From Betaproteobacteria bacterium (GTDB lineage Bacteria; Pseudomonadota; Gammaproteobacteria; Burkholderiales; Burkholderiaceae), in assembly GCA_947468785.1 (NCBI GenBank), contig CANIMS010000067.1:1-7876 (forward strand): a stretch of 7,876 nucleotides of DNA. The letters are read 5' to 3'. The notes under the pieces were generated by a model, which was not told where the DNA came from, searched no databases, and was given only the letters and a program-made list of their open reading frames with translations. The first letter of the stretch is position 1. Every line of letters begins with the position of its first letter. This document shows positions 1 to 7,352 of this stretch, piece by piece. Both the position numbers and the translations under genes were made by a program.

Positions 1-2
1 AT

Positions 3-884
3 CAGGCACCATTTACTGTGATCGACTCCATTCTTTCTGAAGAGGCGGTACTGGGTTTTGAGTATGGCTATGCTGCTGCTGAGCCTAATACATTAACGAT
101 CTGGGAAGCTCAGTTTGGTGACTTTGCTAACGGCGCTCAAGTGGTGATTGATCAATTTATCGCTTCTGGTGAAGTGAAGTGGGGCCGTGCAAACGGCTTG
201 GTCATGATGTTGCCTCATGGATATGAAGGTCAAGGTCCAGAGCATTCATCTGCTCGTCTTGAGCGCTTCATGCAATTGTGTGCGGATACCAATATGCAAG
301 TGATTCAGCCAACTACTGCGTCACAAATCTTCCACGTCTTACGCCGTCAGATGATTCGTCAGTTCCGCAAACCGCTGATTTTGTTCACACCAAAATCATT
401 GCTGCGTAATAAAGAAGCAGCTTCCCCTTTATCTGAATTTACTAAAGGTGGATTCCACACGGTATTGGGCGAGCGTGATGAGTCAATTGATGCAAAAAAG
501 GTCAGTCGCTTAATTATTTGCTCTGGTAAGGTTTATTACGACTTAGTTAAAGCTCGTACTGAGAAGAAGATTGAGGATGTCGCGATTATTCGTTTGGAAC
601 AGCTCTATCCGTTCCCGCATAAGGCACTTGCTACCGAACTGAAGAAGTATCCAAAATTGGAAGAGATCATCTGGTGCCAGGATGAGCCACAAAATCAAGG
701 CGCTTGGTTCTTCGTGCAACACAATATTTTGGAAGGCATGTCTGAGGGGACGAAGTTGGCTTATGCAGGTCGCCCTGCATCAGCCTCACCAGCATGTGGC
801 TATGCTCATCTCCATCAAGAGCAGCAGAAGTCATTGCTCAATGCGGCATTTGCCAAACTTAAAGGTTACGTGATTACGAAATAA
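3..884 (+). CDS. sucA: 2-oxoglutarate dehydrogenase E1 component, C-terminal part (5' end outside window)
   Basis: E1 (E1o) is the ThDP-dependent decarboxylase of the 2-oxoglutarate dehydrogenase complex. It decarboxylates 2-oxoglutarate and passes the succinyl group to the lipoyl arm of E2 in the cytoplasm. About 293 residues are visible, roughly the last third of a protein usually near 930-950 residues. The frame is open from base 3; the GTG at 18 is an internal valine, not a start. Seen in order: SEEAVLGFEYGYA, a stretch reading WEAQFGDFANGAQVVIDQF, HGYEGQGPEHSSARLER, CSGKVYYDL, EQLYPFPHKA, then AGRPASASPA near the end, all typical of the E1o C-terminal half. It stops with TAA 37 codon-free bases before sucB. 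Linkage to E2 and E3 confirms E1o rather than a pyruvate dehydrogenase E1. In Burkholderiales the gene is often called odhA. Identification is very secure; only the 5' part is missing. Confidence 0.97.
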   Translation, partial: QAPFTVIDSILSEEAVLGFEYGYAAAEPNTLTIWEAQFGDFANGAQVVIDQFIASGEVKWGRANGLVMMLPHGYEGQGPEHSSARLERFMQLCADTNMQVIQPTTASQIFHVLRRQMIRQFRKPLILFTPKSLLRNKEAASPLSEFTKGGFHTVLGERDESIDAKKVSRLIICSGKVYYDLVKARTEKKIEDVAIIRLEQLYPFPHKALATELKKYPKLEEIIWCQDEPQNQGAWFFVQHNILEGMSEGTKLAYAGRPASASPACGYAHLHQEQQKSLLNAAFAKLKGYVITK

Positions 885-920
885 TCGTACTCATCACTCT
901 ATATATAACTAGGATTAATC

Positions 921-2117
921 ATGTCTATTTTTGAAGTTAAAGTTCCACAACTCTCTGAATCTGTTGCTGAAGCAACTTTATTGCAATGGAAAAAGAAGGT
1001 CGGAGATGCAGTTGCTCAAGATGAGATCTTGATCGAAATTGAAACCGACAAAGTTGTTCTTGAAGTTCCTGCTCCATCTGCTGGCGTATTAACTGAGATT
1101 GTTGTTGGTGATGGCGGTACCGTAGTTGCTGAGCAGTTGATTGGCAAGATTGATAGCACAGCTGTTGCTGCTGCTCCAGCTGCTACAGCGCCTGCACCGG
1201 CTGCTGCTCCTGCTGCAGCCCCAGCAAAAGCTGCTAAGTCTACTGGCGCTGCTGCTGCTCCATCAGCCGCAAAAATTCTGGCGGAAAATAATATTAGCGC
1301 TGGACAAGTTGCCGGCTCTGGTCGCGATGGTCGCATTACCAAGGGTGATGCATTGAGTGCCGCTGCTGGTGGTACAAAATCTGCTCCCATTCCAACAGCA
1401 TCAATACCAATGGGTGATCGCCCTGAAGAGCGCGTACCAATGAGCCGCTTACGTGCTCGTATCGCTGAGCGCTTGCTGGAGTCCCAGGCGAATAATGCCA
1501 TCTTGACTACTTTCAACGAAGTCAATATGGGTCCTGTGATTGCAATGCGCAACAAGTACAAGGATCAGTTTGAAAAAGTTCATGGTGTGAAGCTAGGCTT
1601 TATGTCTTTCTTTGTGAAGGCTGCTACCCATGCATTGAAGAAGTTCCCATTGCTGAACGCTTCTGTCGATGGTAATGACATCGTCTATCACGGTTACTTT
1701 GACATTGGCATTGCGGTAAGTTCACCACGTGGATTAGTAGTTCCAATTTTGCGTGACGTAGACCAAATGAATTTGGCCGATATTGAGAAAAAGATTGCTG
1801 AGTTTGGTGCTAAAGCGCGAGATGGCAAACTATCCATTGAAGAGCTCACCGGCGGTACATTCTCGATCTCTAATGGCGGTGTGTTCGGATCAATGCTTTC
1901 AACTCCCATTATTAATCCTCCACAATCTGCCATTTTGGGTATTCATGCGACTAAAGATCGTGCAGTGGTTGAGAATGGACAAGTGGTTGTTCGTCCAATT
2001 AACTATCTTGCTTTGTCATACGATCATCGCATTATTGATGGTCGCGAAGCGGTACTAGGTTTAGTTGCCATGAAGGATGCACTAGAAGATCCTTCACGCC
2101 TTCTCCTTGATCTGTAA
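921..2117 (+). CDS. sucB: Dihydrolipoyllysine succinyltransferase, E2 of 2-oxoglutarate dehydrogenase
   Basis: E2o forms the core of the complex and transfers the succinyl group from lipoyl-lysine to CoA. The 398-residue protein has the full family layout. A single lipoyl domain spans about residues 2-78, with the lipoylated lysine in ETDKVVLEV (K44). An Ala/Pro-rich flexible linker covers about 80-114. The peripheral subunit-binding domain covers about 113-146 ([14 protein letters not shown]). The catalytic acetyltransferase domain runs from about 170 to the end, with [19 protein letters not shown] and the active-site [10 protein letters not shown] (H369 and D373). The length is close to E. 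coli SucB (405). The ATG start is supported by AGGA at 911-914, six bases upstream, and by the canonical N-terminus. The gene lies 36 bases after sucA and 11 before lpdA, so co-transcription is expected. Having one lipoyl domain and sitting beside E1o argues against the pyruvate dehydrogenase E2. The usual symbol in this order is odhB. Confidence 0.97.
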   Translation: MSIFEVKVPQLSESVAEATLLQWKKKVGDAVAQDEILIEIETDKVVLEVPAPSAGVLTEIVVGDGGTVVAEQLIGKIDSTAVAAAPAATAPAPAAAPAAAPAKAAKSTGAAAAPSAAKILAENNISAGQVAGSGRDGRITKGDALSAAAGGTKSAPIPTASIPMGDRPEERVPMSRLRARIAERLLESQANNAILTTFNEVNMGPVIAMRNKYKDQFEKVHGVKLGFMSFFVKAATHALKKFPLLNASVDGNDIVYHGYFDIGIAVSSPRGLVVPILRDVDQMNLADIEKKIAEFGAKARDGKLSIEELTGGTFSISNGGVFGSMLSTPIINPPQSAILGIHATKDRAVVENGQVVVRPINYLALSYDHRIIDGREAVLGLVAMKDALEDPSRLLLDL

Positions 2118-2128
2118 GAGGGGAAATC

Positions 2129-3565
2129 ATGAGCCAAGCTTTTGATGTGGTCGTAATTGGTGGTGGCCCTGGTGGTTACATCGCCGCAATCCGCGCAGCG
2201 CAACTGGGCTTTAAGGTTGCCTGTGCAGAATCGAATGCTTTTGACGACCCAAAAGGTGAGCCTCGCTTAGGCGGCACTTGTTTAAATGTGGGTTGTATTC
2301 CTTCTAAAGCATTGCTGGCCTCTTCGGAAGAATATGAAAAGATTAGCCACCATGCTGCCGATCATGGCATCAAGGTTGGATCTGTCAGTATTGATTCCAA
2401 AAAAATGGTTGCCCGTAAGGACGATATCGTTACTAAGATGACCGGCGGTATTCAGTACTTATTTCGTAAAAACAAGATTACTTTATTAAAAGGCCATGCC
2501 TCATTTGCAGGTAAGGGCGCTGATGGATACCAAATCAAGATTGATGGAAAAGATCAAGAAACGGTCAGCGCCAAGAATGTGATTATCGCGACTGGGTCTA
2601 AAGCTCGACATCTACCTGGTGTGGCAGTTGATAATGTGTTGATTTGCGATAACGAGGGCGCGCTCAAGTTTGATTCAGTGCCTAAGAAATTAGGCGTCAT
2701 TGGTGCGGGTGTCATTGGTTTGGAGTTAGGTTCAGTCTGGCGTCGTCTAGGTTCTGAGGTCACTATTCTGGAGGCCTTACCTTCTTTCTTGGCAGCATGT
2801 GATCAAGGCATTGCTAAGGAAGCGCAAAAGCTCTTTACCAAGCAAGGCTTAAACATCAATATGGGTGTGAAAATTGGTGATGTGAAAGCCGACAAGAAGG
2901 GTGTCGTTGTGAACTACACCGATAGCGCCGGTAAATCTGCCAAATTAGAATGCGATCGCTTGATTATTTCTGTTGGTCGTGTTCCCAATACTGATCAATT
3001 AGGTTTAGACAAGATTGGTCTGAAGGTGGATGAGCGCGGCTTCATCCCAGTTGACGACCATACTTGTGCTACAGCTGCTCCTGGCGTATACGCAGTGGGC
3101 GATGTTGTAAGAGGCCCCATGTTGGCTCATAAAGCAGAGGATGAAGGTGTATTGGTTGCTGAAATCATTGCTGGCCAAAAACCTCACATTGATTACAACT
3201 GTATCCCTTGGGTGATCTATACCGATCCTGAAATTGCATGGGTTGGAAAAACGGAGCAGGCGCTTAAAGAAGCTGGTATTGCTTATAAGGCGGGACAGTT
3301 CCCATTTGCAGCCAATGGCCGTGCTTTAGGCATGGGTCGGGCAGACGGTTTTGTCAAAGTGCTAGCCGATGCAAAGACTGATGAAATTTTGGGGGTTCAT
3401 ATCATTGGGCCTAACGCTTCTGATTTGATTGCTGAAGCCGCTGTAGCGATGGAATTTAAGGCAGCTGCTGAAGATATTGCACGCATCTGTCACCCACATC
3501 CAAGTTTGTCGGAAGTGGTTCGTGAAGCAGCATTAGCGACCGATCAACGCGCATTAAATATGTAA
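2129..3565 (+). CDS. lpdA: Dihydrolipoyl dehydrogenase, E3 of 2-oxoglutarate dehydrogenase
   Basis: E3 is an FAD-containing flavoprotein that reoxidises the dihydrolipoyl arm of E2 and reduces NAD+. The 478-residue protein has all expected parts. The N-terminal FAD dinucleotide fold is [17 protein letters not shown] (about 11-27). The redox disulfide is in [13 protein letters not shown] (C51 and C56). A second ATGS FAD contact follows near 155-157. The NAD-binding motif is [11 protein letters not shown] (about 192-202), and YAVGDV near 321-326 is the second FAD segment. The interface domain has the catalytic pair in CHPHPSLSE (H457 and E462). There is no N-terminal lipoyl domain, unlike some E3 proteins linked to pyruvate dehydrogenase in this order, so it probably serves the oxoglutarate complex. 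A strong Shine-Dalgarno sequence, GAGGGGA at 2118-2124, lies four bases before the ATG. The TAA stop is immediately followed by the next gene. Also called odhL. Confidence 0.97.
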   Translation: MSQAFDVVVIGGGPGGYIAAIRAAQLGFKVACAESNAFDDPKGEPRLGGTCLNVGCIPSKALLASSEEYEKISHHAADHGIKVGSVSIDSKKMVARKDDIVTKMTGGIQYLFRKNKITLLKGHASFAGKGADGYQIKIDGKDQETVSAKNVIIATGSKARHLPGVAVDNVLICDNEGALKFDSVPKKLGVIGAGVIGLELGSVWRRLGSEVTILEALPSFLAACDQGIAKEAQKLFTKQGLNINMGVKIGDVKADKKGVVVNYTDSAGKSAKLECDRLIISVGRVPNTDQLGLDKIGLKVDERGFIPVDDHTCATAAPGVYAVGDVVRGPMLAHKAEDEGVLVAEIIAGQKPHIDYNCIPWVIYTDPEIAWVGKTEQALKEAGIAYKAGQFPFAANGRALGMGRADGFVKVLADAKTDEILGVHIIGPNASDLIAEAAVAMEFKAAAEDIARICHPHPSLSEVVREAALATDQRALNM

Positions 3566-3568
3566 TTG
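3560..3568 (+). other. lpdA stop / zapE start junction (ATG TAA TTG), zero spacing, same frame
   Basis: The last lpdA codon (ATG), its TAA stop and the zapE TTG start are three consecutive codons of one reading frame. The preceding 15 or so bases contain no purine-rich Shine-Dalgarno stretch. The simplest reading is that ribosomes ending lpdA reinitiate on TTG, which ties ZapE output to E3 translation at a reduced level. Confidence 0.7.
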
Positions 3569-4669
3569 AAAACCATTGAGTTCTACCATCAAGAGCTAGA
3601 GGCGCGTGGGTATCATAGCGATCCCGCGCAGCTTCGTGCCATAGAGCGTTTGCAACAATGCGAAGACGAGTGGACCGCATACAAAGAAATTCGTAGCAAC
3701 ACACTCAAGAAGAAAATTTTCAAGCCTAAGTTGCCTCAAGGTTTATACCTCTGGGGTGGAGTGGGTCGAGGCAAATCATTTTTAATGGATTGTTTTTATG
3801 CAGCCTCCCCATTAGAAAAAAAGATACGGATTCATTTTCACGAATTCATGCGGGAAGTGCATCGTGAATTACATGAACTCTCTGGACTAGCAGATCCCTT
3901 AGATGAACTTGCTTTGCGAATTTCTCAACGCTATCGTCTCATCTGCTTTGATGAATTTCATATTAACGATATTGCTGATGCCATGATTTTGTATCGCTTG
4001 CTCAGCGCTTTATTTGCTGATCGAGTGCAATTTGTCATGACTTCTAACTATCGACCAGATCAGCTATATCCCAATGGCCTTCATCGAGATCGATTATTGC
4101 CGGCGATTAAATTACTTGAAGAGCAGCTAGAGGTACTCAATGTAGATGCCGGTAATGACTATCGTCGTGTACAGATGGCCCAAGTAGAAGCCTACCTAAC
4201 GCCTTTAGTTGAAAAGACCAATCAACGTTTATTAGAAATGTTTCACGGCTTAATTGGTCACCATCAAGAGGTAGAAAAACCGGTACTCTATATTGAATCT
4301 CGAGAGTTACAACCTCTGCATATGGGGGGTGGGGTAGTTTGGTTTGATTTCAAGACGCTGTGCGGTGGACCTCGTTCCCAAAATGACTATCTAGAAATCG
4401 CCAAACAATTTCATACCGTGATTTTGTCTGGAGTTCCGTATATGCCACCCAGAATGACCAATGAAGCAAGACGCTTTATTTGGTTAATTGATGTTCTATA
4501 CGATCATAGGATCAAGCTCATCATTTCTGCCGAGGTTCCAGCCCCTGATTTATATACAGAGGGTCAAATTACCAGTGAATTCTCCCGTACAGTCTCCCGC
4601 CTGATCGAAATGCAGTCTCGTGACTACCTAGATGCACCCCGCCGTGTCATTGATACCAGCTTGACCTAA
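3566..4669 (+). CDS. zapE: ZapE/AFG1-family AAA+ ATPase, TTG start
   Basis: This is a cytoplasmic P-loop ATPase of the AFG1/ZapE family. In E. coli, ZapE associates with the FtsZ ring and affects division under stress; mitochondrial AFG1/LACE1 proteins are linked to turnover of respiratory-chain subunits. The 367-residue protein shows Walker A GGVGRGKS (64-71), Walker B LICFDEFH (125-132), a sensor-like MTSN (158-161), the family segment PNGLHRDRLLPAI with candidate arginine fingers, and later GGPRSQNDYLEIA and EARRFIWLIDVLYD-like elements. The start is TTG at 3566, directly after the lpdA TAA and in the same frame, so no upstream start is possible. The next in-frame Met (residue 74) lies after Walker A. 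The conserved N-terminus IEFYHQELEARGY supports TTG. No clear Shine-Dalgarno is seen, so translation probably depends on coupling to lpdA. The family is certain; the cellular role in this organism is inferred. Confidence 0.93.
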   Translation: MKTIEFYHQELEARGYHSDPAQLRAIERLQQCEDEWTAYKEIRSNTLKKKIFKPKLPQGLYLWGGVGRGKSFLMDCFYAASPLEKKIRIHFHEFMREVHRELHELSGLADPLDELALRISQRYRLICFDEFHINDIADAMILYRLLSALFADRVQFVMTSNYRPDQLYPNGLHRDRLLPAIKLLEEQLEVLNVDAGNDYRRVQMAQVEAYLTPLVEKTNQRLLEMFHGLIGHHQEVEKPVLYIESRELQPLHMGGGVVWFDFKTLCGGPRSQNDYLEIAKQFHTVILSGVPYMPPRMTNEARRFIWLIDVLYDHRIKLIISAEVPAPDLYTEGQITSEFSRTVSRLIEMQSRDYLDAPRRVIDTSLT

Positions 4670-4678
4670 AATAGGGTC
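4667..4678 (+). promoter_or_regulatory. Candidate -10 element and short leader directly before the PHP gene
   Basis: TAAAAT at 4667-4672 overlaps the zapE stop codon and resembles a sigma-70 -10 hexamer. It lies seven bases before the A of the PHP gene ATG, so a transcript from it would be leaderless or nearly so. No good -35 is visible at 16-18 bases upstream. AGGG at 4673-4676 is the only Shine-Dalgarno-like run and is only two bases from the ATG, which is closer than usual. This is a weak assignment from sequence alone. Confidence 0.25.
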
Positions 4679-5527
4679 ATGAGTTCTATTTCAGCCATTA
4701 ATGCCGATTTGCACTGCCACTCAGTGGTGTCTGACGGCACCCTGACTCCAGAGGAGCTTGCGCAGCGAGCCCATGCGAATGGTGTGAAACTTTGGTCATT
4801 GACTGATCATGATGAATTAGGTGGTCAACGGCGCGCTAAAGAGGCTGCTGCTGCCTTAAATATGGATTACTTGGCAGGTGTTGAAATTTCTGTGACATGG
4901 ATTGGTCAAACGATTCATATTGTTGGATTGGGTATTGATCCAGATAATGAAGGTATTTTGGGTGGCCTAAAGCGCACTCGCGAAGGTCGCGGTGATCGCG
5001 CTAAACAGATGGCTGAGCAATTGCTAAAGGTTGGTATCCCGGGGGCTTATGAAGGCGCATTGCATTACGCCGGTAATCACGATTTAATTTCCAGAACGCA
5101 CTTTGCTCGTTTCTTGGTAGAGCAAGGGGTATGCAAAGACACTGAGCAGGTGTTTAAAAATTATCTCATTGAGGATAAGCCTGGTTATGTGCCACATCGC
5201 TGGGCTGACTTGGATGAGGCCATTGGCTGGATTAAATCGGCTGGAGGCGAGGCTGTTATTGCCCATCCTGGAAGGTATAAACTCAATGCCATTCAAAGGA
5301 ATGAGCTCTTTGAGTTTTTCAAGGAGCATGGCGGTCTAGGATTAGAGGTTATTACTGGAAGTCATAGCCCTGATCAGTATCAGGAGTACGGAAGAATTGC
5401 TAAGCAATATGGTTTTTTAGCTTCACGTGGATCCGATTTTCACGATCCATCAGAAAGTCATATTGACTTAGGCACTTTGCCACTTTTACCCGAACACCTC
5501 ACACCTGTTTGGTCTGTGTTTCATTAA
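4679..5527 (+). CDS. rnm: PHP-domain phosphoesterase, YciV / RNase AM family
   Basis: A metal-dependent phosphoesterase of the polymerase-and-histidinol-phosphatase superfamily. The closest characterised relatives by pattern are E. coli YciV (RNase AM, a 5'-3' exonuclease that trims rRNA 5' ends) and enzymes hydrolysing 3',5'-bisphosphonucleotides. The 282-residue protein carries the expected metal ligands in order: ADLHCHSVVSDG (H12, H14, D19), LTDHDE (D43, H44), GVEIS (E69), a histidine in TIHIVGLG (H80), SRTHFAR (H141), VIAHPGRY (H196), and SRGSDFHDP (D253, H255). The length is close to YciV (293). No signal peptide or membrane segment is seen, so it should be cytoplasmic. The gene starts nine bases after zapE. 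The ATG at 4679 keeps the first metal motif close to the N-terminus, as in the family, although its Shine-Dalgarno spacing is poor. The family is secure; exact substrate and the symbol rest on similarity. Confidence 0.88.
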   Translation: MSSISAINADLHCHSVVSDGTLTPEELAQRAHANGVKLWSLTDHDELGGQRRAKEAAAALNMDYLAGVEISVTWIGQTIHIVGLGIDPDNEGILGGLKRTREGRGDRAKQMAEQLLKVGIPGAYEGALHYAGNHDLISRTHFARFLVEQGVCKDTEQVFKNYLIEDKPGYVPHRWADLDEAIGWIKSAGGEAVIAHPGRYKLNAIQRNELFEFFKEHGGLGLEVITGSHSPDQYQEYGRIAKQYGFLASRGSDFHDPSESHIDLGTLPLLPEHLTPVWSVFH

Positions 5528-5551
5528 TTTATTTAGTTAAAGATAAACAAG

Positions 5552-6754
5552 ATGTTTGCTGAACGCGTTCTCTCTGGCATGCGACCAACAGGTAACTTAC
5601 ACCTAGGTCACTATCACGGTGTTTTAAAAAACTGGGTACGTCTGCAGTCTGAATACCCTTGTTTCTTTTTTGTGGCCGATTGGCATGCTTTAACAACCCA
5701 TTATGAAACCCCAGATGTGATTGAACAGTCTGTTTGGGATATGGTCGTCGATTGGTTGGCTGCTGGGGTGGATCCCAATCAAGCTACCTTATTTATCCAG
5801 AGCAAGGTGCCTGAGCATGCTGAACTGTTCTTGCTGTTGTCGATGGGAACCCCATTGGGCTGGCTTGAACGGGTACCTACTTATAAAGATCAGATTGAAA
5901 AGTTAAAAGAAAAAGATTTGCAAACCTATGGATTTTTAGGTTATCCGCTTCTACAGGCTGCTGATATTTTGATTTATCGCGCTCAGTTTGTACCAGTTGG
6001 CGAAGATCAAGTGCCACATGTAGAGATGACTCGTGAAGTTGCTCGGCGCTTTAATTATCTGTATGGACGTGAGCCAGGCTTCGAAGAGAAAGCATTAGAG
6101 GCTGTAAAGAAATTAGGTAGTAAGCGTGCAAAGATGTATGCAGAACTGCGTGTTGCCTTTCAGGAGCGCGGTAATGATGAAGCCTTGGAGCAAGCGAAAG
6201 CTTTATTGCAAGATGCACAAAGCCTTTCTATGGCTGATCGTGAAAGGTTGTTTGGCTTCCTAGAGGGCTCTCGCAAAATTATTCTTCCGGAGCCTCAGGC
6301 ACTATTAACAGAAGCATCGCGCATGCCAGGTATTGACGGGCAAAAAATGTCCAAATCTTATGGCAATACGATTAGCATTCGAGAGCAGCCTGAAGAGGTG
6401 ATTAAGAAAATTAGGACAATGCCGACTGATCCTGCCCGAGTTCGCAGAACGGATGCTGGTGATCCTGCCCGTTGTCCAGTGTGGCAATTGCATACCGTCT
6501 ATTCCAATGAGGAAACTAAGCAATGGGTAGATAAGGGGTGTAAATCTGCTGGTATCGGATGTCTTGAATGCAAGCAACCTGTAATTGATGCCATTTTGAT
6601 GGAGCAGCAACCGATGTTTGAACGTGCTCAAAAATACTTGGATGATCCTAGTTTGCTACGCTCAATCATTGCTGATGGCTGTGACAAGGCTCGTAAAGTC
6701 GCTCAAGAAACAATGCGCGAGGTCCGCGAAGCCATGGGTCTGGCATACGATTAA
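5552..6754 (+). CDS. trpS: Tryptophanyl-tRNA synthetase, long form with cysteine cluster
   Basis: A class I aminoacyl-tRNA synthetase that charges tRNA-Trp in the cytoplasm. Signature motifs are intact: SGMRPTGNLHLGHYHG with the HIGH-like HLGH (17-20), GEDQVPHVEMTREVARRFN in the Rossmann fold (about 150-168), and KMSKS (265-269). At 400 residues it is about 65 longer than E. coli TrpS (334). Most of the extra length is a helical, charged insert at about residues 174-240, between the Rossmann fold and the KMSKS loop. The C-terminal anticodon-binding part contains C308, C330, C337 and C340, spaced C-x21-C-x6-C-x2-C, almost the same as the [4Fe-4S] motif of Thermotoga maritima TrpRS. The ATG start places HLGH at the usual distance. 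The upstream gap is 24 AT-rich bases with only a weak AAAG at 5539-5542. It lies 15 bases before the methyltransferase gene, so the two may be co-transcribed. Function is very secure; the cluster is inferred. Confidence 0.96.
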   Translation: MFAERVLSGMRPTGNLHLGHYHGVLKNWVRLQSEYPCFFFVADWHALTTHYETPDVIEQSVWDMVVDWLAAGVDPNQATLFIQSKVPEHAELFLLLSMGTPLGWLERVPTYKDQIEKLKEKDLQTYGFLGYPLLQAADILIYRAQFVPVGEDQVPHVEMTREVARRFNYLYGREPGFEEKALEAVKKLGSKRAKMYAELRVAFQERGNDEALEQAKALLQDAQSLSMADRERLFGFLEGSRKIILPEPQALLTEASRMPGIDGQKMSKSYGNTISIREQPEEVIKKIRTMPTDPARVRRTDAGDPARCPVWQLHTVYSNEETKQWVDKGCKSAGIGCLECKQPVIDAILMEQQPMFERAQKYLDDPSLLRSIIADGCDKARKVAQETMREVREAMGLAYD

Positions 6755-6769
6755 GCCCAAGGCCTGCTG

Positions 6770-7294
6770 GTGAATCATGATGAGAGCATAGAGGTATCAC
6801 CTTGGGTGAGGTGCTTTTCTCCGCTCATACCAAAATCAGGATTGGTATTGGATCTTGCCTGTGGTGGTGGACGTCACTCACTCTATTTAGCTGAGCTAGG
6901 CTACTCGGTAATTGCGGTTGATCAGGATATTAGCAAGATAGACTCGATTGCTTCAGAGAGAATTACTGCGGAGCAGTGGGATTTGGAACTTCAAACTTGG
7001 CCCCTAGAGGGTAGGCAGTTTGAAGGTATTGTGGTGACCAATTATTTGTATCGACCTCATTTAGACCAATTACCTCAAATGCTGAGCCCAGGCGGGGTTC
7101 TGATCTATGAAACCTTTGCACAGGGTAATGAGGCATTCGGAAAACCCTCTAATCCTAATTTCCTCTTAAAAACAGGGGAATTACTTGCTTTAGCCGCCAG
7201 TCATAGCCTAAAAATCATTGCTTATGAGGATATTTATCAGGCTAGCCCTAAGCCAGCTATGCTGCAGCGGATCTGTGCACTAAAAGCGGTCTAA
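6770..7294 (+). CDS. Class I SAM-dependent methyltransferase, substrate unknown
   Basis: A small cytoplasmic methyltransferase of 174 residues. The SAM-binding core is clear: motif [13 protein letters not shown] (27-38), the acidic end of strand 2 in AVDQD (about 49-53), motif post-I/IV in [12 protein letters not shown] (about 87-98), and [12 protein letters not shown] (about 105-116). The following [16 protein letters not shown] is typical of a TehB-like group of uncharacterised bacterial methyltransferases, so a 'tellurite resistance' label should not be taken as function. The start is GTG at 6770, with AAGG at 6759-6762 at good spacing. The ATG at 6777 is out of frame. No substrate-recognition domain is recognisable. 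It follows trpS by 15 bases and precedes dapA by 58 bases, a placement that does not reveal its target. The family is secure; the substrate (small molecule, RNA or protein) cannot be told from sequence. Confidence 0.85.
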   Translation: MNHDESIEVSPWVRCFSPLIPKSGLVLDLACGGGRHSLYLAELGYSVIAVDQDISKIDSIASERITAEQWDLELQTWPLEGRQFEGIVVTNYLYRPHLDQLPQMLSPGGVLIYETFAQGNEAFGKPSNPNFLLKTGELLALAASHSLKIIAYEDIYQASPKPAMLQRICALKAV

Positions 7295-7309
7295 AAGAGC
7301 GCATTCCGT

Positions 7310-7315
7310 TACAAT
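7310..7315 (+). promoter_or_regulatory. Candidate sigma-70 -10 element ahead of dapA
   Basis: TACAAT lies in the 58-base gap between the methyltransferase gene and dapA, within GTTACAATTT. It matches the -10 consensus at five of six positions and would start transcription near 7322, leaving a leader of about 30 bases. The region 16-18 bases upstream overlaps the end of the methyltransferase gene and has no good -35 match, so activity would be weak or activator-dependent. No operator or riboswitch structure was recognised; the leader is too short for a lysine riboswitch. Confidence 0.35.
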
Positions 7316-7352
7316 TTCAAGGTTAAGACAGCTAAAAATTGGAATACATTCG

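Noticed and set aside
18..20. GTG as a possible start of a short gene
   Set aside because: The frame is open upstream to the window edge and the residues before it belong to the conserved E1o sequence, so it is an internal valine.
1158..1262. Repetitive GCTGCT-like tract
   Set aside because: It encodes the flexible Ala/Pro linker normal in E2 proteins and is not an independent DNA repeat.
1141..1356. Leucine-rich 71-codon + strand frame
   Set aside because: A frame-shifted reading of the GCT/CCA-rich sucB linker; low-complexity artefact.
1016..1561. 181-codon antisense open frame, Ala-rich
   Set aside because: It lies opposite sucB, and its composition mirrors the Ala/Pro linker codons. 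It has no recognisable domain, and sucB is certain.
5528..5551. Possible promoter or terminator between the PHP gene and trpS
   Set aside because: The 24 bases are AT-rich, but the best hexamer pairs are poorly spaced and no hairpin is present.
6427..6471. Exact 12-base direct repeat TGATCCTGCCCG, 33 bases apart
   Set aside because: Both copies are in frame and encode DPAR within a conserved part of TrpS; no sign of a mobile element or recombination site.
6305..6631. 108-codon antisense open frame
   Set aside because: It lies opposite the KMSKS and cysteine-rich part of trpS; a shadow of a certain gene.
6755..6769. AGGCCT palindrome after trpS as a terminator
   Set aside because: Six bases with no loop, stem extension or U-tract; too short to terminate.
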